NCBI GenBank assembly: GCA_900770705.1
Contig: CAAGLF010000021.1
Location: 1 to 42,854 of the forward strand
From: Bacteroidaceae bacterium
GTDB lineage: Bacteria; Bacteroidota; Bacteroidia; Bacteroidales; Bacteroidaceae
Direction: 5' to 3'
DNA: 42,854 nucleotides
The notes beneath the pieces were generated by a model. The model was not told the origin of the DNA. It saw only the letters and a list, made by a program, of their open reading frames with translations, and ran no database searches. Positions 8,322-16,436 of this stretch are shown here, piece by piece (within the stretch, counting starts at the first letter, position 1; each line of letters begins with the position of its first letter). Position numbers and translations under genes: made by a program.

Positions 8322-8696
8322 CTATGACTCCTTGTCCAACTCCTGCGGCAGACGGAAGGCCGTATAGATTTCGAGCACGGCACTGATGGCCAACACGAGT
8401 TTCCACTCGTCGCCGCGGCACGGCGGAATGTCGTACACCCGCATAAACATCATCGCACCGGCCACGAGCAGCAGCACGGCAGCCAACATCTGTTGTCCCC
8501 GCAGGCGCCGGACGGTCAGACTCCGGCTCTCAATACGCTCCGTCAGCTGCACGCCGGCAAACAGCAGCGCCCCCAGCGTATAGACATAGGGGGCATAGAC
8601 ATACCAACGGGGGGCGACGGGCAACAAGGCACCGCACAGCAGCAGCAATCCGCCGCACACCGTGCAAGCATTTCTCAGCGAAAATTGATTCTTCAT
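8322..8696 (-). CDS. Small integral membrane protein, function unknown
   Basis: 124 residues with four predicted membrane segments: CTVCGGLLLLCGALLPV, the PYVYTLGALLFAGV region, MLAAVLLLVAGAMMFM, and WKLVLAISAVLEIYTAF. No catalytic motif is evident. The basic loop ESRSLTVRRLRGQQ between segments 2 and 3 suggests that this loop faces the cytoplasm. It starts 27 bases after the ftsB-like gene on the same strand and shares its terminator, so the two are almost certainly cotranscribed. I recall an FtsB-like gene followed by a small membrane protein in other Bacteroidales; a role near the division site is only suggested by this. Confidence 0.85.
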   Translation of the reverse strand: MKNQFSLRNACTVCGGLLLLCGALLPVAPRWYVYAPYVYTLGALLFAGVQLTERIESRSLTVRRLRGQQMLAAVLLLVAGAMMFMRVYDIPPCRGDEWKLVLAISAVLEIYTAFRLPQELDKES

Positions 8697-8723
8697 ACGC
8701 GTCAGTCAAAACTTACAGGGGCT

Positions 8724-9017
8724 TCACTCCACTACATATACGTCCTCATTGTCCGTCTTCATAAAGAGACGCACACGTGCCACCTCTTCCACGGCATCGG
8801 GATGCGAGCGCAAGGTTTCCAACTCGCGCGTATCAGCAGCGAATTGCGCCTCATATTCCGCAATTTCCTCCTTCAGCGCTTTGTTTTGCAGATACAGCTG
8901 GTAACGGAACAGTAAACTATTGTTATCGATAAAGCCTACAATAATCAAAAAGAACAGAAAGGTGAAAAGGTACTTATGCTCCCAGACCTTCCCTACAATG
9001 CTTTTGAACTTTCCCAT
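8724..9017 (-). CDS. Septum formation initiator, FtsB/DivIC family
   Basis: 97 residues with the FtsB/DivIC layout: a short basic cytoplasmic N-terminus (MGKFKSIVGKVWEHKY), one membrane helix (LFTFLFFLIIVGFI), a periplasmic coiled coil (YLQNKALKEEIAEYEAQFAADTRELETLR), then the conserved end PDAVEEVARVRLFMKTDNEDVYVVE. In this family the coiled coil pairs with FtsL and links to FtsQ in the divisome. The start fits the helix order and lies 28 bases from a strong promoter. It is the first gene of a two-gene unit. Confidence 0.92.
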   Translation of the reverse strand: MGKFKSIVGKVWEHKYLFTFLFFLIIVGFIDNNSLLFRYQLYLQNKALKEEIAEYEAQFAADTRELETLRSHPDAVEEVARVRLFMKTDNEDVYVVE

Positions 9018-9044
9018 AACGGCAAACTAAATCTTTAGACGGCA

Positions 9045-9076
9045 CAAAGGTACATATTATTTCCTTTGTACGCAAA
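9045..9076 (-). promoter_or_regulatory. Promoter of the ftsB-like gene
   Basis: Minus strand TACCTTTG (9052-9045) and TTTG (9076-9073), 20 bases apart. It faces away from the plus-strand promoter at 9122-9152, giving a compact divergent pair. Confidence 0.8.
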
Positions 9077-9121
9077 CTTGGCCGGCTCGTCGAGAAAATC
9101 AGCGACGAACGACCGAAAAAT

Positions 9122-9152
9122 TTTGTAGAATGGCAGCAATCCCTTACTTTTG
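9122..9152 (+). promoter_or_regulatory. Promoter of the DUF4923 protein gene
   Basis: TTTG at 9122-9125, 19 bases, TACTTTTG at 9145-9152; 48 bases ahead of the ATG at 9201. Confidence 0.8.
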
Positions 9153-9200
9153 CGCCGCAAAAACAAATACAACCCCAAACAACCCTACACACTCCGTACA

Positions 9201-9845
9201 ATGAAGAAAACCATCATCACCCTCTGCCTCCCGCTGCTCTCTGCACTGCTTTGCAGCCTGGGCGCCAATTCTGAAAGTGCATTGCTGCGCTCCCTTGCCG
9301 GACAGACGGCTGCAGCACAGGACTGGAAATCGGCCATCAGCGGGCTGGTAAGCAGCGTCACCGGCTCCAACGCGACGCTTACAGCCGCCGACCTCGTCGG
9401 CACGTGGAACTACAAAGGCTCAACGTGCGAGTTTGAATCCGACAACCTGCTCCAAAAGGCTGGAGGAAGCCTGGCCGCCTCGAGAGTGGCGGGCAAAATG
9501 GACACCTACCTCGCGAAAGTCGGCATTAAGGCCGGCGCCTGCTCCTTTACCTTCAACTCCGACGGCACCTGCACGACGGTAGTGAACAAGCGCAGCTACA
9601 ATGGAAAATACACCTTCGACGAGAAGACAGCGCAAATCGTCGTCTCTTCCACCACCGGCCTGGCAAAGCTCACCGCTACCGTCAAGAAGGACGGCGGGCA
9701 GCTGAAACTGCTCTTCAATGCAGACAAGCTACTGCAACTGGCAGAGTTCATCGGAAAAAAATCCACCAACACCTCCATCAAATCCATCAGCGCCCTGCTC
9801 GGCTCCTACGACGGAATGCAGATCGGAATGAAATTGGAGAAATAA
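9201..9845 (+). CDS. Secreted DUF4923-type (lipocalin-like) protein
   Basis: 214 residues from the ATG at 9201; an earlier in-frame start would run through the promoter and is rejected. The signal peptide is MKKTIITLCLPLLSALLCSLGANS. The mature part has LVGTWNYKGSTCEFESDNLLQKAGG followed by beta strands such as CSFTFNSDGTCTTVVNKRSYNGKYTFD, the pattern of DUF4923/lipocalin-like proteins of Bacteroidales, in which GTW opens a small beta-barrel. It should lie in the periplasm or at the surface. No ligand or catalytic residue can be assigned. It is followed by a large inverted repeat (9873-9938), so it is probably transcribed alone or partly with the phosphodiesterase gene. Confidence 0.88.
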   Translation: MKKTIITLCLPLLSALLCSLGANSESALLRSLAGQTAAAQDWKSAISGLVSSVTGSNATLTAADLVGTWNYKGSTCEFESDNLLQKAGGSLAASRVAGKMDTYLAKVGIKAGACSFTFNSDGTCTTVVNKRSYNGKYTFDEKTAQIVVSSTTGLAKLTATVKKDGGQLKLLFNADKLLQLAEFIGKKSTNTSIKSISALLGSYDGMQIGMKLEK

Positions 9846-9870
9846 CCACCGGGCTCCTACCCCAACCAGA

Positions 9871-9938
9871 GACGGGCAGGCAAGCAGACAGGCAAAGGCA
9901 ACCGGACAGCGGGACCCGCCCGTCTACTTGCCTGCCCG
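9871..9938. repeat. Nested inverted repeats between the DUF4923 and yfcE-like genes
   Basis: A perfect 12-bp inverted repeat CGGGCAGGCAAG (9873-9884) / CTTGCCTGCCCG (9927-9938) has 42 bases between arms. An alternative 7-bp pair GACGGGC (9871-9877) / GCCCGTC (9918-9924) uses the same left arm, so the two pairings exclude each other. It may act as a terminator or a switch; there is no T-run. Confidence 0.55.
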
Positions 9939-9993
9939 CCAGCTTTCGACCCTTACGCCCCATTGTTCAACGCCTTTCATATACGTCAACATC

Positions 9994-10527
9994 GTGAAGT
10001 ATCTCATCACCTCCGACATACACGGCTCCATCGGTGCACTCGACCGCATACTCCGCCATTTTCAGGCCGACCAGTTCGATATGCTCGTGCTGCTGGGAGA
10101 CCTGCTCAACTACGGCCCGCGCAACAGCGTGCCCGCCGACCTCAACCCACAAGCCATCGCCGGGCGGCTGAATGCCCTGAAAGACCGCATTGTCGCCGTC
10201 AGAGGCAACTGCGACTCCGAAGTAGACCAAATGCTCTTCGAGTTCCCTATACTTTCCGACTACGCCCTGATTGTAGACGAGGGGAAACGCCTGTTCCTCA
10301 CCCACGGACATATATATAATAAGGAGTGCCTGCCACCGATGGGCAGCATAGACTGCTTCTTCTACGGACATACACACCTACCCCACCTCACACCCGCCAC
10401 ACAACAGGCACCACTGCTCTGCAATACCGGCTCACCCACTTTCCCCAAAGGGGGCAACCCGCCGACCTTCGCCATATACGAGAACGGCGCTCCACGCCTC
10501 TGCCGCCTCGACGGAACGGCTTTTTGA
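9994..10527 (+). CDS. yfcE: YfcE-type phosphodiesterase (calcineurin-like)
   Basis: 177 residues if translation starts at the GTG at 9994, which yields MKYLITSDIHGS, the exact family N-terminus; a longer TTG start at 9928 would add residues absent from the family and would lie in the inverted repeat. Metallophosphoesterase motifs are complete and in order: SDIHGS (7-12), GDLLNYGPRN, RGNCDSEVDQM, THGH and YGHTHLP, supplying the ligands of a two-metal site. The resemblance to E. coli YfcE is strong along the whole length (GDxLNxGPRN, RGNCDSEVDQML, FPKGGNP). The family hydrolyses small phosphodiesters in vitro; the physiological substrate is unsettled. It is cytoplasmic. Confidence 0.93.
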   Translation: MKYLITSDIHGSIGALDRILRHFQADQFDMLVLLGDLLNYGPRNSVPADLNPQAIAGRLNALKDRIVAVRGNCDSEVDQMLFEFPILSDYALIVDEGKRLFLTHGHIYNKECLPPMGSIDCFFYGHTHLPHLTPATQQAPLLCNTGSPTFPKGGNPPTFAIYENGAPRLCRLDGTAF

Positions 10528-10609
10528 AACCCTTACTTTGCAATTCAAAAACCAAACGGCTACATAATGTTAAATAGTCGGCTGGAATGCAAAAAAAAAG
10601 AAGGATTCC

Positions 10610-10640
10610 CTTGCAAGTAATCAAAAAGCCCGTACCTTTG
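10610..10640 (+). promoter_or_regulatory. Promoter of the small lipoprotein gene
   Basis: CTTG with TTG at 10611-10613, 19 bases, TACCTTTG at 10633-10640; 51 bases before the ATG at 10692. Confidence 0.7.
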
Positions 10641-10691
10641 CAGCGTTTTAATAAGCAATTGATTGTTTTACTTAAAAAATTTCACACAACA

Positions 10692-10868
10692 ATGAAAAAG
10701 TTAGTTTTCGTTTTCGCTGCTTTCGCAGCCATCTCCTTCGCTTCTTGTGGTAACAGCCAGGCTCCCGCCGAAGCTGCCGACAGCGTTACTGTTGACTCTA
10801 TCGCTGACAGCGTTGCTGTTGACAGCGTTGCTGCTGACACCACTGTTGTTGACACTGTAAACGCTTAA
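10692..10868 (+). CDS. Tiny Asp/Val-rich repeat lipoprotein
   Basis: 58 residues. A lipoprotein signal peptide (MKKLVFVFAAFAAISFASC, lipid cysteine Cys19) is followed by only 39 residues of low complexity: SQAPAEAADS and then about five copies of a VDS(I/V)ADSVA-like unit ending VVDTVNA. The codons are enriched in GCT and GTT, unlike the C-ending codons of the neighbours, which is typical of very highly expressed small proteins in this phylum. Flanked by its own promoter (10610-10640) and a strong terminator (10916-10948), it is a stand-alone abundant transcript. It probably coats a membrane surface; its role is unknown. Similar small repeat lipoproteins occur in other Bacteroidales. Confidence 0.88.
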   Translation: MKKLVFVFAAFAAISFASCGNSQAPAEAADSVTVDSIADSVAVDSVAADTTVVDTVNA

Positions 10869-10915
10869 TCATAGCGCTTCAGAGAAGCAAACGAAACAGT
10901 TTTTAGAGAGAACTG

Positions 10916-10948
10916 AAACCTGCAGGAATTTTCCTCGCAGGTTTTTTT
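10916..10948 (+). terminator. Intrinsic terminator of the small lipoprotein gene
   Basis: Outer stem AAACCTGC (10916-10923) / GCAGGTTT (10937-10944) enclosing an inner stem AGGAA/TTCCT, followed by a T-run through 10948. It is one of the clearest intrinsic terminators in the window. Confidence 0.9.
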
Positions 10949-11012
10949 GTATATATCTACCGGCCGGGAGCCTTCGTTTTGGCCTATGAAGTCGGAATTT
11001 ATAGGCTTTTTC

Positions 11013-11043
11013 TTTGTATTTAGCCCGACTTGCCGTAATTTTG
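11013..11043 (+). promoter_or_regulatory. Promoter of the GH84-CotH operon
   Basis: TTTG at 11013-11016, 19 bases, TAATTTTG at 11036-11043; 31 bases before the ATG at 11075. Confidence 0.75.
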
Positions 11044-11074
11044 TCGGCAGATATATCTACCTTAATCTGCATTC

Positions 11075-13315
11075 ATGAAAAAGTCTTACCTATTAGCCGC
11101 CTTACTCTGTGGCACCCTGTTGCCGACCAAGGCGCAAGTGCATTTTGTAAACCCCGTCCCCCAACAAGTAGAGACTTCGGACGAAGCAAAGTCATTGTTT
11201 GCAGCACCGCAAGCGTGGCAACTCGTGACAGACGCTGCGAGGCAGAATGGCCCGGCTGCCCTGGCATTCAAAAACAGCGGGCAGAACATCGAAGCACAGG
11301 CCAAGTACCGCCTGCTGCTCGGATTGAAAGGTGACAAGACCGTGAAGTCTGTGGCCAAGCAGGTGCCTGAACACGAAGAAGGATACTACCTGCGCATTAC
11401 AGACAAGGAGGCCGTCATTGCCGGCTACGACGAACAGGGACTGTTCTACGGCGTGCAGACACTCCTGTCCATCCTGCGCGACGGCAAGTTGCAGAAATGC
11501 GAGATTACGGACTATCCCGACGTGAAATACCGCGGTGTGGTGGAAGGTTTCTACGGTCGTCCGTGGAGCCACGAGGACCGTTTGCGGCAATTCGACTTCT
11601 ATGCGCGCAACAAGATGAACGTCTACATCTACGGTCCCAAGGATGATCCCTACCACCGCGAACACTGGCGCACGCCCTACCCCGCCGAGGAAGCCCGGCG
11701 TATCCAGATACTGGCCGAACACGCCAAAACCTGCGGCGTCAACTTCTATTGGGCCATCCATCCGGGACTGGACATCAAATGGACCGACGCCGACCGCGAT
11801 GCCCTCGTGGCCAAACTGGAACAACTCTACGGACTGGGCGTCCGCTCCTTTGCCGTATTCTTCGACGATATATGGGGAGATGGGGCCAAAGCCGACAAAC
11901 AGGCCGACCTGCTGAACTATGTTGACAACAACTTCGTGCAGAAGAAACACGACGTAGCCCCCCTGGTGCTCTGCCCCACGGAATACAACCGGGCCTGGGC
12001 AAACGATGAAGGAGGCTATCTGCGTACCTTGGGCGACAACCTCAACAAGTCGATTGAGATAATGTGGACAGGCAACTCCGTAGTACACTGTATAGACAAG
12101 GAGTCGATGGAATGGATCAACTCCCGCATTGCGCGCAAAGCCTATATATGGTGGAACTTCCCCGTCAACGACTTCGTACGCGACCATATCCTGCTGGGAC
12201 CCACCTATGGCAACGGCCTCGACATTGCCGGCGACCTGAGCGGCTTCGTCTCCAACCCAATGCAGTATGCAGAGTCGTCGAAGGTGGCACTCTACAGCAT
12301 TGCCGACTACACGTGGAATATGGAAAGCTACGACTGGGAAGCCTCCTGGAACCGCGCCCTCGAAGACCTGCTGCCCGGCCAGGCAGAAGCCCTGAAGATT
12401 GTGGCCTCCTTTAACGAAGACCTCGGCCCCAACGGCCACGGCTTCCGTCGCGAGGAAAGCCGCCGACTGGTGCCGATAGCCAAAGCCGCCGCCGAGGGCG
12501 ACCAGAACGCCATCCTGCAGCTCGGACTGCAATGCAAGCAACTCTCCATCGCCGCCGACATTCTCCTGGGAGCCAAGGAGAACCCTTGGCTCATAGAGGA
12601 ATTGCGCCCCTGGCTCCTCCAGATGAAAAACGTGGCCGCCTATGGCGACAACATCTGCTGGATGGGCAACTCCGTGGACAAGGACCCCAACAAGATAAGC
12701 CCGGCCCTGCCACTTATGCGTTTCGAAATGCTCTACGCACAGGCCAAGTCGCAACAGAAACAGATCTACGACTTCGAGGCCAATCCCGCCAACCTGCACG
12801 AGTACCAGACCGGAGCCAAGACGGCCACCCGCGTTCTCCTGCCCGCCCTGCAGCAAATCTTCACACAAGCGGTAGAAACCTATAACAGCCGCACGGGAGC
12901 ACACCTCGACCCTACCGCCGAATATATGCCCTACGCCCTCACCTCCACCGTGCCGCAACTGGCGCAACAACCCATCACAGGCCGTGGCAGCGACGTGCAG
13001 GTGGAGCGCTCCCTGGAGGTCGTGACATGGCCGGCCGACAGCTATCTGGAAATCAAGATGGACCGTACCATCACCCTGCAGGGACTCGACTTCGACTTCG
13101 GCACACCCGATACGGCCGGAGATTTCAAACTGGAGATACTGCGGCCGGACGGTACGTGGACCGAGGTGGGACTCCTCCATTACAATGCAGGAGAAACCGT
13201 GGTACACACCGGAAACGAATTGGGAGGTATGGATGCCAACGCCATCCGGCTGACCAACAAGAGCGGCAAGGAACTGCAGCGCTACTTCAAGAGTTTCCGC
13301 TTCTCCAAGCGATAA
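11075..13315 (+). CDS. Secreted GH84 beta-N-acetylglucosaminidase (O-GlcNAcase/hyaluronidase family)
   Basis: 746 residues. The signal peptide MKKSYLLAALLCGTLLPTKA is cut before QVHF. The N-terminal domain (about 25-145) is the GH20b-like fold found in front of GH84 catalytic domains. The barrel starts at KYRGVVEGFYGRPWSHEDR; the catalytic pair is Asp264-Asp265 in AVFFDDIWGDG, as in substrate-assisted GH84 enzymes, and YIYGPKDDPYHREHWR and CPTEYN are further hallmarks. The C-terminal 150 residues are beta-rich and may be a carbohydrate-binding module. It should remove beta-linked GlcNAc from host glycoproteins or similar glycans in the periplasm or at the surface. The CotH-type gene follows after 29 bases in the same unit. 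Confidence 0.94.
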   Translation: MKKSYLLAALLCGTLLPTKAQVHFVNPVPQQVETSDEAKSLFAAPQAWQLVTDAARQNGPAALAFKNSGQNIEAQAKYRLLLGLKGDKTVKSVAKQVPEHEEGYYLRITDKEAVIAGYDEQGLFYGVQTLLSILRDGKLQKCEITDYPDVKYRGVVEGFYGRPWSHEDRLRQFDFYARNKMNVYIYGPKDDPYHREHWRTPYPAEEARRIQILAEHAKTCGVNFYWAIHPGLDIKWTDADRDALVAKLEQLYGLGVRSFAVFFDDIWGDGAKADKQADLLNYVDNNFVQKKHDVAPLVLCPTEYNRAWANDEGGYLRTLGDNLNKSIEIMWTGNSVVHCIDKESMEWINSRIARKAYIWWNFPVNDFVRDHILLGPTYGNGLDIAGDLSGFVSNPMQYAESSKVALYSIADYTWNMESYDWEASWNRALEDLLPGQAEALKIVASFNEDLGPNGHGFRREESRRLVPIAKAAAEGDQNAILQLGLQCKQLSIAADILLGAKENPWLIEELRPWLLQMKNVAAYGDNICWMGNSVDKDPNKISPALPLMRFEMLYAQAKSQQKQIYDFEANPANLHEYQTGAKTATRVLLPALQQIFTQAVETYNSRTGAHLDPTAEYMPYALTSTVPQLAQQPITGRGSDVQVERSLEVVTWPADSYLEIKMDRTITLQGLDFDFGTPDTAGDFKLEILRPDGTWTEVGLLHYNAGETVVHTGNELGGMDANAIRLTNKSGKELQRYFKSFRFSKR

Positions 13316-13344
13316 CCTGAAAGAAAACCATTCAATCCAACTAT

Positions 13345-16296
13345 ATGAAAAGGACATTACTCTTTCTGTTCGGCCTGCTCCTGTGGCAAGGAACAAAGGC
13401 CGAAGTGAAGTTTGAAAGCGGCAAGAAGTACGCTTTCGTCTGCGACTATAAAGGTGGCGGCGCCGTTGCCCTCGGTGCCAACCATGGTTCGACAGCCGTA
13501 GTCTACCACGTCGAGGGCACCATACCCTCCGATGGTTACTGGTATATCACAGAAGACGCTGGCGGCTATGCCATCCAGAACGCCGTGAGCGGACAATACC
13601 TTTATTACGACCCCGTGCGTGTAGAGAACTCCGTCAAGGGACTGAACCTGCGCGACGCCGTGGAGGACGACCTGGCCCGCTGGACCTTCTCGCCCAAAGC
13701 CGGCACTACCTCCTTCTACATCCAAAACCTGAAGGAGACCGAACAATGGTGGAATCTGCGCACAGACGGTACCAACCTGGTGGGCACCTATGCCTCACAC
13801 GACGGTACCTCCCTCAACGAGATCTTCAAGATCTACGACGAGGACGGCAATCAGATAGTTGACGACAGTGCCGAAACCGGCGGAAGCGAAGAAGGGGGTG
13901 AAGACGGAAAGGAAGACACCGGAAGCACCCTCCCCATCGAAGGCAACAGCGGCATCACGGAGGGCGGACTCTACTGGGAACGTACCGGACTGGCACAGCC
14001 TTTCGTCTATACCACCAACACGGCCAACCCCGTACTCTACACCATCCGCAATGTGCGCTCCAACCTCGATGTCTACGACTACGAGGGATACCTCTACCAG
14101 GGAGAGACCGAGCAAACCAAGTTCTATTTCGTGGAAAACAATGGCAGCACTGCCATCTACACAGCCGCCGGTAGCTATGTGTCCACTTACCAGAGCAGCT
14201 ACTCCAGTATCCCTGTACAAACTTACTCAGGCATTACCACTGAAGAGCTTTGGAGTATCGGCTTCTACGCTGACCCGGACTACCCCGGCTATTATCTGAA
14301 GCGCAATCCCCAGAACTCCTGGGGCAACGGTAACAACTCCGACAAACAGTATTGGAACGACGTCAGCAACAGCTATATCGGCTATTGGAGCTGCGACGAA
14401 GGCTCTACCTTCGTATTCTGCTCCGACGACGAACGCCACATCTCCTACCTGCAGGAACAGGGTGTCAGCTTCAGCGGCACACAGCCCACAGGCTTCAAGG
14501 CCTATATCAGCTCGCTGCGCATCAACGAGAAAGACCTCATCTACGACAAGCTCTCGGGCGCCTACTTCTTCTCCCTGCCCGACAGCGTACACCAAAGCGG
14601 TACAGCCCAGCTGCAAATCGACTTCCAGCCCAGCCAGACCGACGGCGCCTATACCCTCTCTATCGGCGGACAATCCGTAGGTACCAATCAAAGCCTCACC
14701 CTGTCCGACGTCACCTGCCTCGAACCCTACGAGATGGCTATCATCAAGGATGGTACAGAGACGGTGGCCACCGCCTCGCTGCACTTCACCTATCTTCCCA
14801 TTGTTGAAGTCAACTACCCTGGCTGCAATGGTAATGCCTACACCACCGGCTCGCTGCGTGTCTTCGATCCAGACGTGGCAGGCTACGACTCTACGGTGAT
14901 TGCTGCCTTCAAATACCGAGGTGCCACGGCTCAAGGCTACGCCAAGAAGTCCTATGCCATCAAGCTCCGCGACGCCGACGGCAACAGCGTAGACCGCGAA
15001 TACTTCGCTCTGCGCAACGACAACAACTGGATACTCGACGCAATGGCCGTCGACAAGGCCTGTATGCGCAACCGTGTCTCCACCGACCTCTGGAACGACT
15101 TTGCCAAGAAGCCCTATCAGCGCCGTCAGGGATGGGAGGCCAAGGCCAAGGGAGGTACACGCGGACGCTTCGTCGAAGTCTTCCTCAACGGCAACTACCA
15201 CGGCCTCTACTGTATGACAGAGAAGATGGACCGCAAGCAACTGCGACTGAAGAAATCGGAGCCGGCCACCGACACCACCGAGGAAATCGTACACGGAACT
15301 CTCTACAAGAGCTCCCAGTGGAGCTACGAAGTGCTGATGGGACACGAGATGAACAGTCAGTACTATCCCAAGACGGCTCCCAGGTCCTACAACAACGACA
15401 ACCGGAGCGAGACGTGGTGCAGCTATGAAATCAAATACCCCGACTACGAAGAGGAGAAGATTGACTGGGGACCGCTGTGGAACGCTGTCAACTTCGTGGC
15501 CACCAGCGGCGACAACCAGTTTGACGCCCAGCTGCAGACTTACTTCGATCTGGACAACGTGACGGACTACTACCTCTTCATTGAACTCCTCCTTGCCACC
15601 GACAACCACGGCAAGAATATGTTCTTCTACAACTACGACCAGCTCAACAACAACACCGACTATCGCCAGATGATAGGCCTGGCTCCCTGGGACCTCGACG
15701 GAACCTGGGGACGCCGCTGGGACGGCTCTTCCAGCATTACCAGTGCAGATCAGGACTTCGACACCTTCCTCTGGAGCTACGAACACGGCAACCTCACCCT
15801 CTTCACCCGTATGCTCGACAGCTACAGCCTGCGCTGGAACGACCTGCTCAGCGAGCGCTATGCCAAGTTGCGTGGCAAGGAGTTCCAGGAAGAGGCACTC
15901 ATCAAGCGCTTCACCGACTATGCCGACCTCTTCAGCCAGAGCGGAGCCGACCTGCGCGAGCAGTCCAAGTGGCCCACCCTCCACGCCAGCATTGCCACCG
16001 ACGTGGCCTACATCTCCGAGTGGATTCACAACCGTCTGACCTACCTCGACGAACAGTACAGCTATACTGCCCCCATCGTTCCCGACGGCATTGAGCAAGT
16101 GGCCGATAGCCATATGGGCGTATCCGGCGGAACAGGCTGCGTCCACCTCAACCTGAGTGCGCCGCAGACGGTCAAGGTCTACACTGCAGGCGGACAGCTC
16201 GTACGCACCGTCAATGCCGGACAAGGCCATAGCAGCATATCCGGACTCACCCCGGGTGTTTACATCGTGTGCGGACAGAAGGCCATCGTCCGTTAA
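13345..16296 (+). CDS. Secreted CotH-type protein with a type IX secretion signal
   Basis: 983 residues. The signal peptide MKRTLLFLFGLLLWQGTKA leads into two beta-rich segments, the first (25-165) with GGGAVALGANHG and ricin/lipocalin-like strands, then an acidic linker (SAETGGSEEGGEDGKED). From about residue 490 lies a CotH domain, with EYFALRNDNNWILDAMAVDKACMRNRVS, GRFVEVFLNGNYHGLYCMTEKMDR, DNHGKNMFFYNYD and PWDLDGTWG (Asp783 and Asp785 are likely metal ligands), a kinase-like fold that in CotH phosphorylates protein serines. The last 75 residues (TVKVYTAGGQLVRTVNAG then LTPGVYIVCGQKAIVR) have the form of the C-terminal sorting domain recognised by the type IX secretion system. It is probably exported to the surface. 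It is cotranscribed with the GH84 gene. Confidence 0.9.
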   Translation: MKRTLLFLFGLLLWQGTKAEVKFESGKKYAFVCDYKGGGAVALGANHGSTAVVYHVEGTIPSDGYWYITEDAGGYAIQNAVSGQYLYYDPVRVENSVKGLNLRDAVEDDLARWTFSPKAGTTSFYIQNLKETEQWWNLRTDGTNLVGTYASHDGTSLNEIFKIYDEDGNQIVDDSAETGGSEEGGEDGKEDTGSTLPIEGNSGITEGGLYWERTGLAQPFVYTTNTANPVLYTIRNVRSNLDVYDYEGYLYQGETEQTKFYFVENNGSTAIYTAAGSYVSTYQSSYSSIPVQTYSGITTEELWSIGFYADPDYPGYYLKRNPQNSWGNGNNSDKQYWNDVSNSYIGYWSCDEGSTFVFCSDDERHISYLQEQGVSFSGTQPTGFKAYISSLRINEKDLIYDKLSGAYFFSLPDSVHQSGTAQLQIDFQPSQTDGAYTLSIGGQSVGTNQSLTLSDVTCLEPYEMAIIKDGTETVATASLHFTYLPIVEVNYPGCNGNAYTTGSLRVFDPDVAGYDSTVIAAFKYRGATAQGYAKKSYAIKLRDADGNSVDREYFALRNDNNWILDAMAVDKACMRNRVSTDLWNDFAKKPYQRRQGWEAKAKGGTRGRFVEVFLNGNYHGLYCMTEKMDRKQLRLKKSEPATDTTEEIVHGTLYKSSQWSYEVLMGHEMNSQYYPKTAPRSYNNDNRSETWCSYEIKYPDYEEEKIDWGPLWNAVNFVATSGDNQFDAQLQTYFDLDNVTDYYLFIELLLATDNHGKNMFFYNYDQLNNNTDYRQMIGLAPWDLDGTWGRRWDGSSSITSADQDFDTFLWSYEHGNLTLFTRMLDSYSLRWNDLLSERYAKLRGKEFQEEALIKRFTDYADLFSQSGADLREQSKWPTLHASIATDVAYISEWIHNRLTYLDEQYSYTAPIVPDGIEQVADSHMGVSGGTGCVHLNLSAPQTVKVYTAGGQLVRTVNAGQGHSSISGLTPGVYIVCGQKAIVR

Positions 16297-16436
16297 GGCC
16301 GAGGCCTCTGACCACTGACCACTCACCGAGAATGGGAGACCAGGTATAGGAGCCCTGCCGTCGACACACCGGCGCAAGACACTCCATCCCTGGCTTCCCA
16401 TTCTCTCTTTTCCACCTCCACACAACCTCCAACATT

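Noticed and set aside
9928..9993. A longer N-terminus for the YfcE-type protein
   Set aside because: It would start at TTG inside an inverted repeat and add 22 residues not found in the family; the GTG at 9994 gives the exact expected start.
11192..13396. A 734-codon frame opposite the GH84 gene, and a similar one at 14227-16425 opposite the CotH gene
   Set aside because: Antisense shadows of well-supported genes, with no signal peptide or motif of their own.
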